Assembly (NCBI RefSeq): GCF_018283675.1
Contig: NZ_JAGVRK010000001.1
Span: 3,162,001-3,226,000, forward strand
Origin: Metabacillus flavus
GTDB lineage: Bacteria; Bacillota; Bacilli; Bacillales; Bacillaceae
Reading direction: 5' to 3'
Length of the DNA: 64,000 nucleotides
Shown here piece by piece: positions 52,428-61,135 of the stretch. A program made the translations under genes and the position numbers. The stretch's first letter is position 1. Each line of letters opens with the position of its first letter. Under the pieces are notes generated by a model. It saw only the letters and a program-made list of their open reading frames with translations, ran no database searches and was not told the origin of the DNA.

Positions 52428-53024
52428 TTAGTCCCAGGAAAACCTCTCCTCTTTCCATGGATTCCCATACATATGGTAGCCATTCTTTTCCCAGAATCCC
52501 GGATGATTTTGTTTAGTAAATTGAATTCCTCTCAGCCATTTAGCGCTTTTCCAAAAATAAAGATGAGGAAAAACAGCTCTGATCGGGTATCCATGCTCTG
52601 GGGTTAACGGTTTACCATCATGAGAATGAGCCAGCAGACTTGTCCCCTTCAGGAAATCCTCTAAAGGAAGATTTGCCGTCCATCCTTCCTCAGCATGAAG
52701 AACAACAAATCCCGATTCTCCACTAACTCCTGCAGCATGGGCTATATCCCTTGCTCTAACACCTGTCCATGTATTATCAAGCCTGGACCATCCCGTCACA
52801 CAATGAATATCATTGGAAACCGTTGCTTGAGGAAAATTCATCAAATCCTCAAAACTGAGCAGCAGCGGTTTTTCTACAAGCCCGTAAACCTGCAGATTCC
52901 AGCTCTTCAACTCTCGATATTCCGGAACCGACCCAGCATGCAGGACCGGAAAGGATTTCGTCACATGCTGGTTAGGAGGAACGCGTTCTGAATCAGCATG
53001 CGCTTTAGATTTTCCGAAGTACAT
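52428..53024 (-). CDS. Sulphite oxidase-type molybdopterin oxidoreductase
   Basis: A 198-residue protein of the sulphite oxidase/MsrP molybdopterin-binding family. SNDIHCVTGWSRLDNTWTGV contains the Cys that ligates molybdenum, and EHGYPIRAVFPHLYFWKSAK is the second family motif. There is no Tat signal, so it is cytoplasmic, unlike MsrP/YedY. The substrate is unknown. The ATG at 53024 follows GGTGAACAAA. An in-frame GTG at 53033 is possible. It is divergent from bioY. Confidence 0.85.
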   Translation of the reverse strand: MYFGKSKAHADSERVPPNQHVTKSFPVLHAGSVPEYRELKSWNLQVYGLVEKPLLLSFEDLMNFPQATVSNDIHCVTGWSRLDNTWTGVRARDIAHAAGVSGESGFVVLHAEEGWTANLPLEDFLKGTSLLAHSHDGKPLTPEHGYPIRAVFPHLYFWKSAKWLRGIQFTKQNHPGFWEKNGYHMYGNPWKEERFSWD

Positions 53025-53042
53025 TTTGTTCACCGCTTTCTT

Positions 53043-53073
53043 ATGTTAACCTTAAAATAATTTGAGTTGACAT
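53043..53073 (+). promoter_or_regulatory. Candidate BirA operator upstream of bioY
   Basis: ATGTTAAC, 15 bases, GTTGACAT: an inverted repeat close to the BirA operator form TTGTTAAC-N16-GTTAACAA. A TTGACA -35-like hexamer lies inside the right arm, 60 bases before bioY, so binding would block the promoter. Confidence 0.5.
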
Positions 53074-53133
53074 TAGTAGCACCATCTATTAGTCTATATA
53101 TAAAAGCCTATAGGTGTAAAGGAGAATTATGGT

Positions 53134-53727
53134 ATGGGTAGAAGATTTCAGACAATTGACTTAGTATACGCCAGTATGTTTGCCGCTTTAATGGCAGTCG
53201 GGGCAAATTTAACTTCATGGGTGCCGTTTCTGCAGGTAGCGGGAATACCGCTGTCCATGGCTCCATTTTTCTGCGTGCTTGCAGGGCTTCTGCTTGGAAG
53301 CCGTCTCGGAGCAGTATCGATGGCGGTCTATGCACTTATAGGCGCAGCAGGCGCACCTGTCTTTGCAGGATTTTCATCAGGATTGGGCATCCTTTTCGGA
53401 AAAACAGGCGGATTTATCCTTTCCTATATATTAGCTGCTTATGCAGCAGGAAAAATCGTAGAATGGAATAAAAATCCGAAGCTCCCGGTTTTTATGGCCG
53501 CTGCTTTTGCAGGAATTATCGTCATTTATTTTTTCGGAACAACCTACATGTATGCAATCATTAATTATGTTGCAGGGGCCAAGCTTTCCTATTTAGCATC
53601 ATGGCAGATCATGGCCTGGTTCGCCGTTAAAGATATTGTATTCACCATCTTCGCAGCTCTCATCACTCCGCGTATTTATCATCAGGTAAAAAAGGGATCC
53701 CGTCAAACGAAACAGCGGGCAGCGTAA
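53134..53727 (+). CDS. bioY: Biotin transporter BioY
   Basis: A 197-residue BioY protein, the substrate-binding membrane subunit of biotin ECF transporters, with about six helices. MAPFFCVLAGLLLGSRLGAV, YALIGAAGAPVFAGFSSGLG and GKTGGFILSYILAAYAAGK are conserved. It could work alone or with the shared EcfAAT module encoded elsewhere. AAAGGAG precedes the ATG. A likely BirA site lies upstream. Confidence 0.94.
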   Translation: MGRRFQTIDLVYASMFAALMAVGANLTSWVPFLQVAGIPLSMAPFFCVLAGLLLGSRLGAVSMAVYALIGAAGAPVFAGFSSGLGILFGKTGGFILSYILAAYAAGKIVEWNKNPKLPVFMAAAFAGIIVIYFFGTTYMYAIINYVAGAKLSYLASWQIMAWFAVKDIVFTIFAALITPRIYHQVKKGSRQTKQRAA

Positions 53728-53739
53728 GATATTTATGGG

Positions 53740-53772
53740 ATGGCAGCCAGGAGCTGCCGTCCTTTTTTAATG
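53740..53772 (+). terminator. bioY terminator
   Basis: GGCAGCCAGGAGCTGCC followed by GTCCTTTTTT. Confidence 0.85.
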
Positions 53773-54060
53773 CGGCGGCTAATAGTTTTATGTTTTGAAT
53801 ACTGATTAAATCAGCAAAAATAAGGATATGAGCATTATGGAGCGACAATCAGTCTAGTGTATGCAAAACGAATTATTTTGCTCAGTTAGGAAATGACACA
53901 ACTTTCCGTTCATTGCAGCATAAAATATTTAGGTAAAAATAAACAAAATGGGTTGAATTACCCTTTATTTTAATGTAATCTATTAACTATTGCCGCCGGA
54001 GGTATAAATAGAGCTCCAATTTGGCATAATGCAAGTATTGGAATAAAAGAGGTGAAGATC

Positions 54061-54225
54061 ATGTCTGGATTAGCGATTAAACGCTATTTTTTGAGTGAGC
54101 TGGACCGCGAACAATATGAAACAGAAGTATTAAATCATACCCCATCTGCAGCCGATTATTTGTTCGAATGGGACGACGCTGAACTCCTTAACGCATGGAA
54201 AAATATACAATCACAAGCATTATAA
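54061..54225 (+). CDS. Small 54-residue protein of unknown function
   Basis: Reads MSGLAIKRYFLSELDREQYE, TEVLNHTPSAADYLFEWDD and AELLNAWKNIQSQAL. It is acidic and helical, with no membrane segment. AGAGGTGAAGATC precedes the ATG, the codon use is ordinary for the window, and a terminator follows. I do not recognise it. The 330 bases upstream, after the bioY terminator, contain no other gene I can see. Confidence 0.7.
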   Translation: MSGLAIKRYFLSELDREQYETEVLNHTPSAADYLFEWDDAELLNAWKNIQSQAL

Positions 54226-54273
54226 TGAAAGATATGTGACTGCCGAATCCCGGCAGTCTTTTGTTTTTATAAA

Positions 54274-54307
54274 CGAAAAAGAGCCCCTAGAGAAGGCCCT
54301 TTTTCCA
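54274..54307 (+). terminator. Terminator after the 54-codon gene
   Basis: GAAAAAGAGCCCCTAGAGAAGGCCCTTTTTCC: an imperfect stem with T run. Confidence 0.6.
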
Positions 54308-54354
54308 ATCATGGCTTTATATATAAAGTCTGGAAACCAAACGATATACCGAAG

Positions 54355-55683
54355 TCAGAGAACCATTGCCGCAATCCATCCAAAAAGGACGAGCGGAATG
54401 TTATAAAGAAGGAACGTTGGTACAGTAGTATCCCAAATATGGTCATGCTGGCCATCGGCATTCAAACCGGAAGTGGGACCCAGGGTACTGTCCGATACAG
54501 GTGAACCTGCATCTCCAAGAGCACCTGCAGTTCCGATAATGGCGATTGTCGCTAAAGGACTGAAGCCGAGGTTTATGCACAATGGGACAAATAGAGCTGT
54601 AATAATAGGTACTGTTGAAAAAGAGGAACCGATTCCCATCGTGACAAGAAGGCCGACAATAAGCATGAGCAGGGCGGCCAATGCCTGGTTATTCCCGATT
54701 AGTGCAGAGGAACTTTTCACCATCTTCTCAATATGTCCGGTTTCTTCCATTACACTGGCAAAGCCCGATGCCGCAAGCATAACGAATCCGATGAATGCCA
54801 TCATCTGCATCCCTTTTGTAAGGATGGCATCGGCTTCCTTCCATCGCATTGCGCCTGTAACATAAAGGACCGCAATACCCGCAAGAGCTCCGAATATCAT
54901 TCCTCCCTCAATCTCCAGATGTGACAGGTATAACTGAACAGCAAGGGATATAATTATAGCCGCTGCCGCAAAGCTGAGAGAATTTTTAGAAAAGGCTACG
55001 GCCTCTGCTCCTGTAATTTCACGATCTTCATAATTCCTTTTCTTTCTATAGAAGAAGAAAGCAAGCAGTAAGCCGGTTACCATTCCTAAAGAAGGTATGA
55101 GCATGGCATCCGGGATATCTGAAAGTTTAATAGCTAGTCCCGCCTGCTTCATATTATCTCTTAAAATCCCATGAAAAATGGCTCCAAATCCTGCCTGAAT
55201 ATACATATAAGGTGTAATTAATCCAAATGTAATCACTGCTGCAACAAGTCTTCGGTCAATTTGAAGCTGATTAAAGATCTTTAAAAGAGGCGGTATTAAA
55301 ACTGGGATAAACGCAATATGAACAGGCACGATATTTTGAGAAGAAATTGAAACCAGCAGGATGATGAATAAGATCAAAACCTTAGAAAGAGTTTTTCTAT
55401 TCGATTCTCCTTCTCTGCCTACTAATTTAATCGCAAAATGCACCATTGCATCCGGCAGCCCGGTTTTAGTAAGTGCAACGGCAAATGCTCCAAGTGATGC
55501 ATAGCTAAGAGCGACTGCAGCATTTCCTCCCAATCCGGTCGTAAAAGCTTCTCCAATTGTTTTTATATCCAAGCCGCTTGCGAACCCTCCGGCCAATGCC
55601 CCGATAATCAAAGAAAATACAACATTTACTCTGAGAAGGCTAAGCACTAGCAGAACAGCAACAGCTAAAATGACAGCATTCAT
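54355..55683 (-). CDS. yuiF: Na+/H+ antiporter-family transporter YuiF
   Basis: A 442-residue NhaC-like/amino acid transporter-like membrane protein with about twelve helices. GLGGNAAVALSYASLGAFAV, MGIGSSFSTVPIITALFVPL and GTAGALGDAGSPVSDSTLGP are conserved in the family. B. subtilis YuiF has the same length and the same neighbour pepA (yuiE). Sodium-linked uptake or antiport is inferred. GGAGGTTCGTT precedes the ATG of MNAVILAV, and the upstream 15 codons are not used. Confidence 0.9.
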   Translation of the reverse strand: MNAVILAVAVLLVLSLLRVNVVFSLIIGALAGGFASGLDIKTIGEAFTTGLGGNAAVALSYASLGAFAVALTKTGLPDAMVHFAIKLVGREGESNRKTLSKVLILFIILLVSISSQNIVPVHIAFIPVLIPPLLKIFNQLQIDRRLVAAVITFGLITPYMYIQAGFGAIFHGILRDNMKQAGLAIKLSDIPDAMLIPSLGMVTGLLLAFFFYRKKRNYEDREITGAEAVAFSKNSLSFAAAAIIISLAVQLYLSHLEIEGGMIFGALAGIAVLYVTGAMRWKEADAILTKGMQMMAFIGFVMLAASGFASVMEETGHIEKMVKSSSALIGNNQALAALLMLIVGLLVTMGIGSSFSTVPIITALFVPLCINLGFSPLATIAIIGTAGALGDAGSPVSDSTLGPTSGLNADGQHDHIWDTTVPTFLLYNIPLVLFGWIAAMVL

Positions 55684-55821
55684 AACGAACCTCCATAAAT
55701 CCTTTAGTTTGCTAATATGGTAGAGCAATAAAATGACATGTTCCTAAATTATCACAGAATGAGAACCTATGTCAACGATTTGTTTATCACATTAGTATGT
55801 TAAAGGAATTTCATAATAGAA

Positions 55822-55862
55822 AAGACCGGACCCCCTGATTAGATCCGGCCTGTTTCTTATTA
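55822..55862 (-). terminator. Terminator of the Gly-rich gene
   Basis: On the minus strand, AAACAGGCCGGATC, a loop, then CGGTCTTTTCT: an imperfect GC stem with T run after the stop. Confidence 0.6.
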
Positions 55863-56180
55863 ATAATAAGGGTATCCGTAATATGGATAAGGATAATACG
55901 GATATCCATAGCCATACCCATAATAAGGGCTAAGTAAGGCAGAAGCAGCTAATCCTCCCGCCAAGCCCAAGGGAAAGCCGTAGCCAAATGGCCCGAAGCC
56001 ATATCCAAATCCGAATGGTCTTCCAAAGCCAAATCCGAATGGACGGCCGAAGCCCCCAAAACCGAAGCCTGGTCTGCCAAAGCCAAATCCCGGCCTTCCA
56101 AAGCCGAACCCTGGTCTTCCAAAGCCGCCAAAGCCAAATGGACGCCTGAAATCGTCATTTATACTAATTTGTTCATTCAT
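55860..56180 (-). CDS. Gly/Phe/Tyr-rich low-complexity repeat protein, possibly spore coat
   Basis: A 106-residue protein. After MNEQISINDDFRRP come tandem FGFGRPG units, then a short hydrophobic patch (GLAGGLAASALLSPYY) and a tail of GY, YPYY and YGYPYY repeats. The DNA repeats accordingly between about 56020 and 56145. Such Gly/Tyr-rich proteins are common among spore coat or exosporium components, which is inferred here. GGAGGTTATGTG precedes the ATG. It sits between yuiF and pepA, where I recall no such gene in B. subtilis. Confidence 0.72.
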   Translation of the reverse strand: MNEQISINDDFRRPFGFGGFGRPGFGFGRPGFGFGRPGFGFGGFGRPFGFGFGRPFGFGYGFGPFGYGFPLGLAGGLAASALLSPYYGYGYGYPYYPYPYYGYPYY

Positions 56181-56274
56181 CACATAACCTCCAAAACTCT
56201 TTCTGTATCATCCTGCCTACTGTAACCTATGCAGACGGACTGTCCAGAGAGTTAGGCGGAAGCCCTGTTTCCTG

Positions 56275-57765
56275 TTAAACCTCGAAATTTTCTACGAATG
56301 TAGCGAGTGTTCTTGCCATGACTCCTGTCGCTCCCGACGGTCCAAGACGGCCTTCCTTGCTCGTAACCGATGTACCTGCAATATCCAGGTGAACCCATGG
56401 CGTATCCTCAGCAAATTCCTTCAGGAAAGCGGCAGCCATAATCGCATGTCCCTCTCTTCCGGGAGAATTGCTCAGATCTGCCATTTTGCTGCTTTTTACA
56501 CGTTTTGTATCTTTTTCTGTAATCGGCAGCTGCCAGATTGGCTCCCCGCATTCCTTAGATGCCGCTGTCACTTGTTCATAAAGGGATTCATTGTTCGTCG
56601 TTGCACCCGTCATATCATTTCCCAATGCAACAATTACTCCCCCGGTCAGAGTCGCAACATCAACTAAATGGGTCGCTCCATGATGTTTGGCATATGTGAT
56701 GGCATCTGCAAGGACAAGCCTTCCTTCGGCATCGGTATTTAACACTTCAATCGTTTTTCCACTCATGGAAATGATGACATCGTCCGGCTTGAAGGCAGTC
56801 GCTGAAATGACATTGTCTGTAGAAGGAATAACCGCCACTACGTTTTGCTCAGGCTTTAGCTCGCCGATAATTTCCATTGCTCCTAATACAGCCGCAGCGC
56901 CTCCCATATCTGTTTTCATTCCGACAATACCGGATTTCGTTTTAATGGAATATCCGCCTGTATCAAAGGTGATTCCTTTGCCGACAAGGCCGATTATTTC
57001 CGTGCTGTTTTCACTGCCATTGTATTTCAATGTAATCATTTTTGGGGGCTCAGCGGAACCTTGATTTACAGCAAGCATCGCGCCCATGCCAAGCTTTTGC
57101 ATTTCTTCTTTTTCAAGAATTTCACACTCGAAGCCATATCGGTCGGCAAGCATTTTTGCATGTTCTGCAAGTTCGTTGGCCGTGAGTATGTTCGACGGCA
57201 TATTGACCAGCGTCCTTGCTGAATTTGTGCCTCTTCCATGTGCCGCTCCAACAAAAAGAGCAGCTTTTATCTCAGAAGCATCTTCTTTCGTCAAAACCGT
57301 CAGCTCTTCAATCTTTTTTTCCGGTTCATTTGATTTGTGCTTATAATCCTTAATTTTATAAGAAGCGAGTTCAAGTGCCTCCGCCAGTGCATGTGCGGCT
57401 TCTAATCCGTTCAGGTGTTCAGAAGTAAAACTGTCCAAATCAATGACTGCCTCTGTTTTCCGGTCAGCAAGAAGGCGCTTCACGATATGGCCGAATGCTT
57501 CTCTTGCTGATTCGAAATCCCATTCCTTCTCTCTTCCCAGCCCGGCAATGTAAATTCGTTTCATTTCCGCCTTTCCTAACGGGAAGATCTTTGCAACGGC
57601 CATGGAGTCTGCACTTATATCCCCTTCTTTAAGCAAGGCCGTCACATGACCTTCAAGACTCTCATCTATCGCTGCGAGTGTGCCCTGCAAAGGCTGTGTT
57701 TTCTTAAATAATCCTGTAATCAGGGTTTCTTCATTTCCTGTCAGCGTATCATTTACTTTAAACAT
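56275..57765 (-). CDS. pepA: Leucyl aminopeptidase (M17), YuiE
   Basis: A 496-residue cytosolic leucine aminopeptidase. It has the two-metal M17 active site with the signature [12 protein letters not shown], the metal-ligand region [17 protein letters not shown] and [12 protein letters not shown]. It removes N-terminal amino acids from peptides. TGGAGGAATGTGAC precedes the ATG of MFKVNDT. Same neighbourhood as yuiE in B. subtilis. Confidence 0.96.
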   Translation of the reverse strand: MFKVNDTLTGNEETLITGLFKKTQPLQGTLAAIDESLEGHVTALLKEGDISADSMAVAKIFPLGKAEMKRIYIAGLGREKEWDFESAREAFGHIVKRLLADRKTEAVIDLDSFTSEHLNGLEAAHALAEALELASYKIKDYKHKSNEPEKKIEELTVLTKEDASEIKAALFVGAAHGRGTNSARTLVNMPSNILTANELAEHAKMLADRYGFECEILEKEEMQKLGMGAMLAVNQGSAEPPKMITLKYNGSENSTEIIGLVGKGITFDTGGYSIKTKSGIVGMKTDMGGAAAVLGAMEIIGELKPEQNVVAVIPSTDNVISATAFKPDDVIISMSGKTIEVLNTDAEGRLVLADAITYAKHHGATHLVDVATLTGGVIVALGNDMTGATTNNESLYEQVTAASKECGEPIWQLPITEKDTKRVKSSKMADLSNSPGREGHAIMAAAFLKEFAEDTPWVHLDIAGTSVTSKEGRLGPSGATGVMARTLATFVENFEV

Positions 57766-57792
57766 GTCACATTCCTCCATTAAGGGTTTTTA

Positions 57793-58173
57793 TCAGGACG
57801 ATTCAAGGTATAGAATAAGCAAGGGGAGACGGGGCAGATCCTTAGTCATTTCATACGGTACCTTATCCGGGACCTGTGGTATAATGAGTAAACAATTTTC
57901 CATGAACTGGCTTGTTTTTTCCAAATCAATGCCCCAGTGTGACGGGCGGTAGGGCTGTATGTACTTCCTGCCTGCAAGCATCATGGACCTTGCCCCTTTT
58001 AAGTTGCCGTAGCTGTAATGATAAAGGGCAACAGACATTTGAAGCAGTCCTTTTAAAAACAGGTTCGACTTGTCGGTCAGCCACATCTCTTCCAGAAGAT
58101 CATGGCACGTATAGAAATCGCCTTCATTGAAATGGATGAAAAACTGGTAGTATTCCTCCGGATAACCATCCAT
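57793..58173 (-). CDS. DUF309 family protein
   Basis: A 126-residue protein of the DUF309 family. HFNEGDFYTCHDLLEEMWL and FLKGLLQMSVALYHYSYGNL carry the conserved His, Glu and Trp of this helical family, whose function is unknown. GGGGGACCGCTTT precedes the ATG of MDGYPEEYY. Its stop lies 27 bases before pepA, so they may be co-transcribed. It is divergent from yuiD. Confidence 0.87.
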   Translation of the reverse strand: MDGYPEEYYQFFIHFNEGDFYTCHDLLEEMWLTDKSNLFLKGLLQMSVALYHYSYGNLKGARSMMLAGRKYIQPYRPSHWGIDLEKTSQFMENCLLIIPQVPDKVPYEMTKDLPRLPLLILYLESS

Positions 58174-58271
58174 AAAGCGGTCCCCCTTCACCTGTTAGCT
58201 TTATTCTATCAGAAGGAAAGAATTTGAACACAATTAAGTGCTGATACATATGGAAGGCAGGAGAATCCATT

Positions 58272-58754
58272 ATGGATATATTTTATAATTTCCCTTTAAT
58301 CGCTGCTCTGACAGCAATATTTTTCGCTCAGGTTGTAAAAGTACCGATTCATTTTATTGCCATTAGAAAATGGGACTGGTCACTCGTAACCAGCACAGGC
58401 GGTATGCCAAGTTCGCACTCCGCAGCCGTTACGGCTCTGACTACAGCCGTAGCTCTCGAAGAAGGTCTTGGTTCCACCCTATTTGCCGTGTCGGCCATTT
58501 TCGCCGTCATCACTATGTTTGATGCAACCGGTGTACGGCGTCATGCAGGCGAACAGGCAACTGTTCTTAATAAACTGGTCATTGACTTTAACCGTTTCAT
58601 GAAAGAAGCGAAGGATTGGCAGCAAAATCAGGAACAGGAAAAACAAAAAAGACTGAAAGAATTGCTTGGCCATCAGCCAATAGAAGTTTTCTTTGGCGGG
58701 ATCACAGGCATTCTCCTTACCCTTTTAATGCACTACCTCTTTTTCCAACTATAG
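58272..58754 (+). CDS. yuiD: Divergent PAP2-family membrane protein YuiD
   Basis: A 160-residue protein of the divergent PAP2/VanZ-like family (DUF212). FFAQVVKVPIHFIAIRKWDW, TGGMPSSHSAAVTALTTAVA and FDATGVRRHAGEQA reproduce the acid-phosphatase-like motifs, so a lipid phosphatase role is possible. About four membrane helices. GGCAGGAGAATCC precedes the ATG. The BtuF-like gene follows 17 bases after its stop. Confidence 0.9.
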   Translation: MDIFYNFPLIAALTAIFFAQVVKVPIHFIAIRKWDWSLVTSTGGMPSSHSAAVTALTTAVALEEGLGSTLFAVSAIFAVITMFDATGVRRHAGEQATVLNKLVIDFNRFMKEAKDWQQNQEQEKQKRLKELLGHQPIEVFFGGITGILLTLLMHYLFFQL

Positions 58755-58771
58755 GGCATGAGGTGAACTGG

Positions 58772-59587
58772 ATGAAAATTGTTTCGATTTGCCCAAGCAA
58801 TACCGAGCTCGCCGTCTGCCTGGGATTAACGGATCAACTAGCGGGACTTGACGATTTTTCAGATTGGCCGGATGAGATTAAGCATCTTCCAAGACTTGGT
58901 CCGGATTTGGCGATACGGATGGATGATGTTGAAAGATACGAGCCTGACTTAGTGCTAGCTTCCTTAAGCGTACCGGGCATGGAGAAGAATATTGAAGAAC
59001 TCGAACGGAGAAATCTTCCGTATATGATATTTGATCCTCAATCCTTTGAAGACCTGAACGATGATTTAATAAGGCTGGGGAAAAGAACCGGCTGCCTGGA
59101 ACGGGCTCAGGACAAAACGAAGCTCCTGCGAGAGATCCTGATGCAATTTGAAAGAAAGTCATCAGAGCTCTCCTCCAAGCCTTCCGTCTATTTTGAGTGG
59201 TGGCCGAAACCGATTTTCACTCCCGGAGGAACAAACTGGCTGACTGAGATGAGCCGCCTTGCAGGTGCAGAAAACATATTCAGTCAAACTGAAGTTCCCA
59301 GCATTCAAACGGACTGGGAGGAAATTTTAACAAAAGACCCCGATTACTTCTTTATGGTGTGGGTCGGAGTGAAAGAATCCAAAATGAAAATTGACCATGT
59401 TCAAAAAAGGACCCGTTCATCCGAATTATCAGCTTTAAAGAACGGCAGAGTACTCATGCTTCAGGAAGCGCTCTTTTGCAGACCATCTCCCAGACTGTAT
59501 GAGGGACTGGCAAGCCTTGCATCTATCCTGCATCCAGAGCATTTTAAGGATGAAATTTCCCTAATTCGGAACTCTTCTATTTATTAA
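58772..59587 (+). CDS. BtuF-like cobalamin/substrate-binding protein without signal peptide
   Basis: A 271-residue protein of the periplasmic binding protein fold used for vitamin B12 and siderophores. MKIVSICPSNTELAVCLGL and ERYEPDLVLASLSVPGMEKN are typical, as is EWWPKPIFTPGGTNWL. It lacks a signal peptide or lipobox, so it appears cytoplasmic, and no ABC permease genes are near. GAGGTGAACTGG precedes the ATG, and the 52-codon upstream extension belongs to yuiD in another frame. Co-transcribed with yuiD. Confidence 0.85.
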   Translation: MKIVSICPSNTELAVCLGLTDQLAGLDDFSDWPDEIKHLPRLGPDLAIRMDDVERYEPDLVLASLSVPGMEKNIEELERRNLPYMIFDPQSFEDLNDDLIRLGKRTGCLERAQDKTKLLREILMQFERKSSELSSKPSVYFEWWPKPIFTPGGTNWLTEMSRLAGAENIFSQTEVPSIQTDWEEILTKDPDYFFMVWVGVKESKMKIDHVQKRTRSSELSALKNGRVLMLQEALFCRPSPRLYEGLASLASILHPEHFKDEISLIRNSSIY

Positions 59588-59604
59588 AGGATACATAACT
59601 CCAA

Positions 59605-59646
59605 TTAAAAGGGCATCCGGATGAGTCATCCGGATGCCCTTTTCGC
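59605..59646. terminator. Perfect bidirectional terminator
   Basis: AAAAGGGCATCCGGATGA pairs exactly with TCATCCGGATGCCCTTTT between convergent genes. Confidence 0.95.
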
Positions 59647-59647
59647 G

Positions 59648-60346
59648 TTAATATCCAGTGTTCGCTTTAGTGTATTGCTGCCTGAATGCCTGCAGAGACT
59701 CACTTTCATTCAGCTTCGCCAATTCCTTTTCCGTAAAGCTGCCGTCCCCTTTTTTAACAACATACACGTCAAGCTCTTTTTTGCCCCAATTATTATAAAC
59801 ATCCGCAACCGTGTCAAAATACAAGTCCAGCCTGTCACCCTTAATCGCTGAACCTGTATCCGTTACCACTCCATAACCATAATCAGGAATAAAAAGGACC
59901 GTTCCAATCGGGAACACCGTAATATCTGCAGCGATCGTAGAAAACAAATCCCTTTTCACCTTTACACCGGAATAAGTTATTCCGTACTCAGGATGCCCGG
60001 GATTTTTACCTGTCGACTCAAATCCTGCCGTATACCCGGTAGCTAAAACCTTATGCTTCGGATATTTTCCCCAATCAAAAGCCGACTCCAATGAATCTCC
60101 CTTACTCACAGCAGGTGCTGAAGAGGTTAACGCCGCCAAATGATGATCTGATGGCAAAAACTTCAAAGCGAGTCCAAAGAAACGAAAAGATCCGTCTTTA
60201 TTATTTTGATATGTATACGTATTATATAAATCTTGGGTCAGTTCTCTCGCTTTAACGCCTGATACACCCTCAAACGTTGCAGCCAATGCTCCTGCAAAAA
60301 GCATAGCCATAACAAAACGTCTCGACCATATTCCAAGTTTTTTCAT
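59648..60346 (-). CDS. yuiC: 3D-domain secreted protein YuiC
   Basis: A 232-residue exported protein. An N-terminal hydrophobic signal or anchor ([20 protein letters not shown]) is followed by a C-terminal 3D domain, a cell-wall-related lytic transglycosylase-like fold, with its three Asp in [17 protein letters not shown]. Stationary-phase Sps proteins and B. subtilis YuiC belong to this group and cleave or bind peptidoglycan. AGAGGAGTGAAAACC precedes the ATG of MKKLGIW. It is preceded by yuiB. Confidence 0.9.
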   Translation of the reverse strand: MKKLGIWSRRFVMAMLFAGALAATFEGVSGVKARELTQDLYNTYTYQNNKDGSFRFFGLALKFLPSDHHLAALTSSAPAVSKGDSLESAFDWGKYPKHKVLATGYTAGFESTGKNPGHPEYGITYSGVKVKRDLFSTIAADITVFPIGTVLFIPDYGYGVVTDTGSAIKGDRLDLYFDTVADVYNNWGKKELDVYVVKKGDGSFTEKELAKLNESESLQAFRQQYTKANTGY

Positions 60347-60435
60347 TCTTTTGGTTTTCACTCCTCTCACTAGACTATTAGTTCCCAATTAGAAACTAAA
60401 ATATGCCAAATGAAAGGAAATGAAAAATTTGTAAT

Positions 60436-60465
60436 AAAAAAACCTCCGAAATAACCGGAAGCTTA
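60436..60465 (-). terminator. Terminator of yuiB
   Basis: On the minus strand, CTTCCGGTTATTTCGGAGGTTTTTT: stem over the yuiB end with T run. Confidence 0.72.
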
Positions 60466-60780
60466 GAACATTTGATATCCTCTTTTTCTTAAAGTCTGAA
60501 TCACCAATCCAGAACAGATTGCACCTGCGAGACCGCTTATCAAAATCGTAATGTCCACTCCTTGAAGGGAAACCACTTTATGAAGCAGAGCTGGAAATGA
60601 CTCTCCCGGTGCGGTGATATACGAGGCAGCTGCCGTATCATCAATAATTAAAATGCAAACAACCGGATAAATGATAGCCATAATCCATGACATTCTAAGC
60701 AGCATATTCAATAAAAAACCGATTCCAAAAAACAGCACGAAAAACAAGACGATGGAAATAATAAATACCGGTAATATCAT
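60463..60780 (-). CDS. yuiB: YuiB family membrane protein
   Basis: A 105-residue integral membrane protein with about three helices (FIISIVLFFVLFFGIGFLLN, SWIMAIIYPVVCILII, DITILISGLAGAICSGLVIQ). It matches YuiB in position and pattern. Function is unknown. GGAGGTGTTTTTGAT precedes the ATG. It lies between yuiA and yuiC. Confidence 0.85.
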   Translation of the reverse strand: MILPVFIISIVLFFVLFFGIGFLLNMLLRMSWIMAIIYPVVCILIIDDTAAASYITAPGESFPALLHKVVSLQGVDITILISGLAGAICSGLVIQTLRKRGYQMF

Positions 60781-60866
60781 ATCAAAAACACCTCCAGTAC
60801 ACCAATTTCAGTGTACTGAAAGCGCATTACATACGTCAATATGAATATTCCTGAATTTTCTATATA

Positions 60867-60986
60867 TCAAGACTTTTTTCCAGTTCCATTGCAGCAATCA
60901 CATGTTTCTGTACCGCCAAGCAGCAACTGAAAATAACCTTTACCTGAGCAATATGGACATTCTCTCTTTTCAGCCTTCAATGCCAT
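60867..60986 (-). CDS. yuiA: YuiA-like 39-residue zinc-knuckle protein
   Basis: Reads MALKAEKRECPYCSGKGYFQ then LLLGGTETCDCCNGTGKKS. The two DnaJ-like CxxCxGxG knuckles (CPYCSGKG and CDCCNGTG) should bind one zinc ion. Position before yuiB matches B. subtilis yuiA. AAAGGGGAGATCATAG precedes the ATG. Function unknown, and the length is slightly shorter than I recall for B. subtilis. Confidence 0.85.
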   Translation of the reverse strand: MALKAEKRECPYCSGKGYFQLLLGGTETCDCCNGTGKKS

Positions 60987-61135
60987 CTATGATCTCCCCT
61001 TTACGATCTATTGTTAATTAAGATATCAGGTATCTTGTCAACAATAAAGTCAGATAAGATGACAAAACAGCTAATGAAAGCGAATACATTAAGTCCATAC
61101 TCTTGTTTTCTTTAATTTTCTTATTTTTTTGAAAA

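Noticed and set aside
52377-52607. 76-codon plus-strand frame
   Set aside because: It is antisense to the molybdopterin oxidoreductase and lacks a ribosome site.
56020-56145. CRISPR-like short repeats
   Set aside because: The repeats are in frame and encode FGFGRPG units with no unique spacers.
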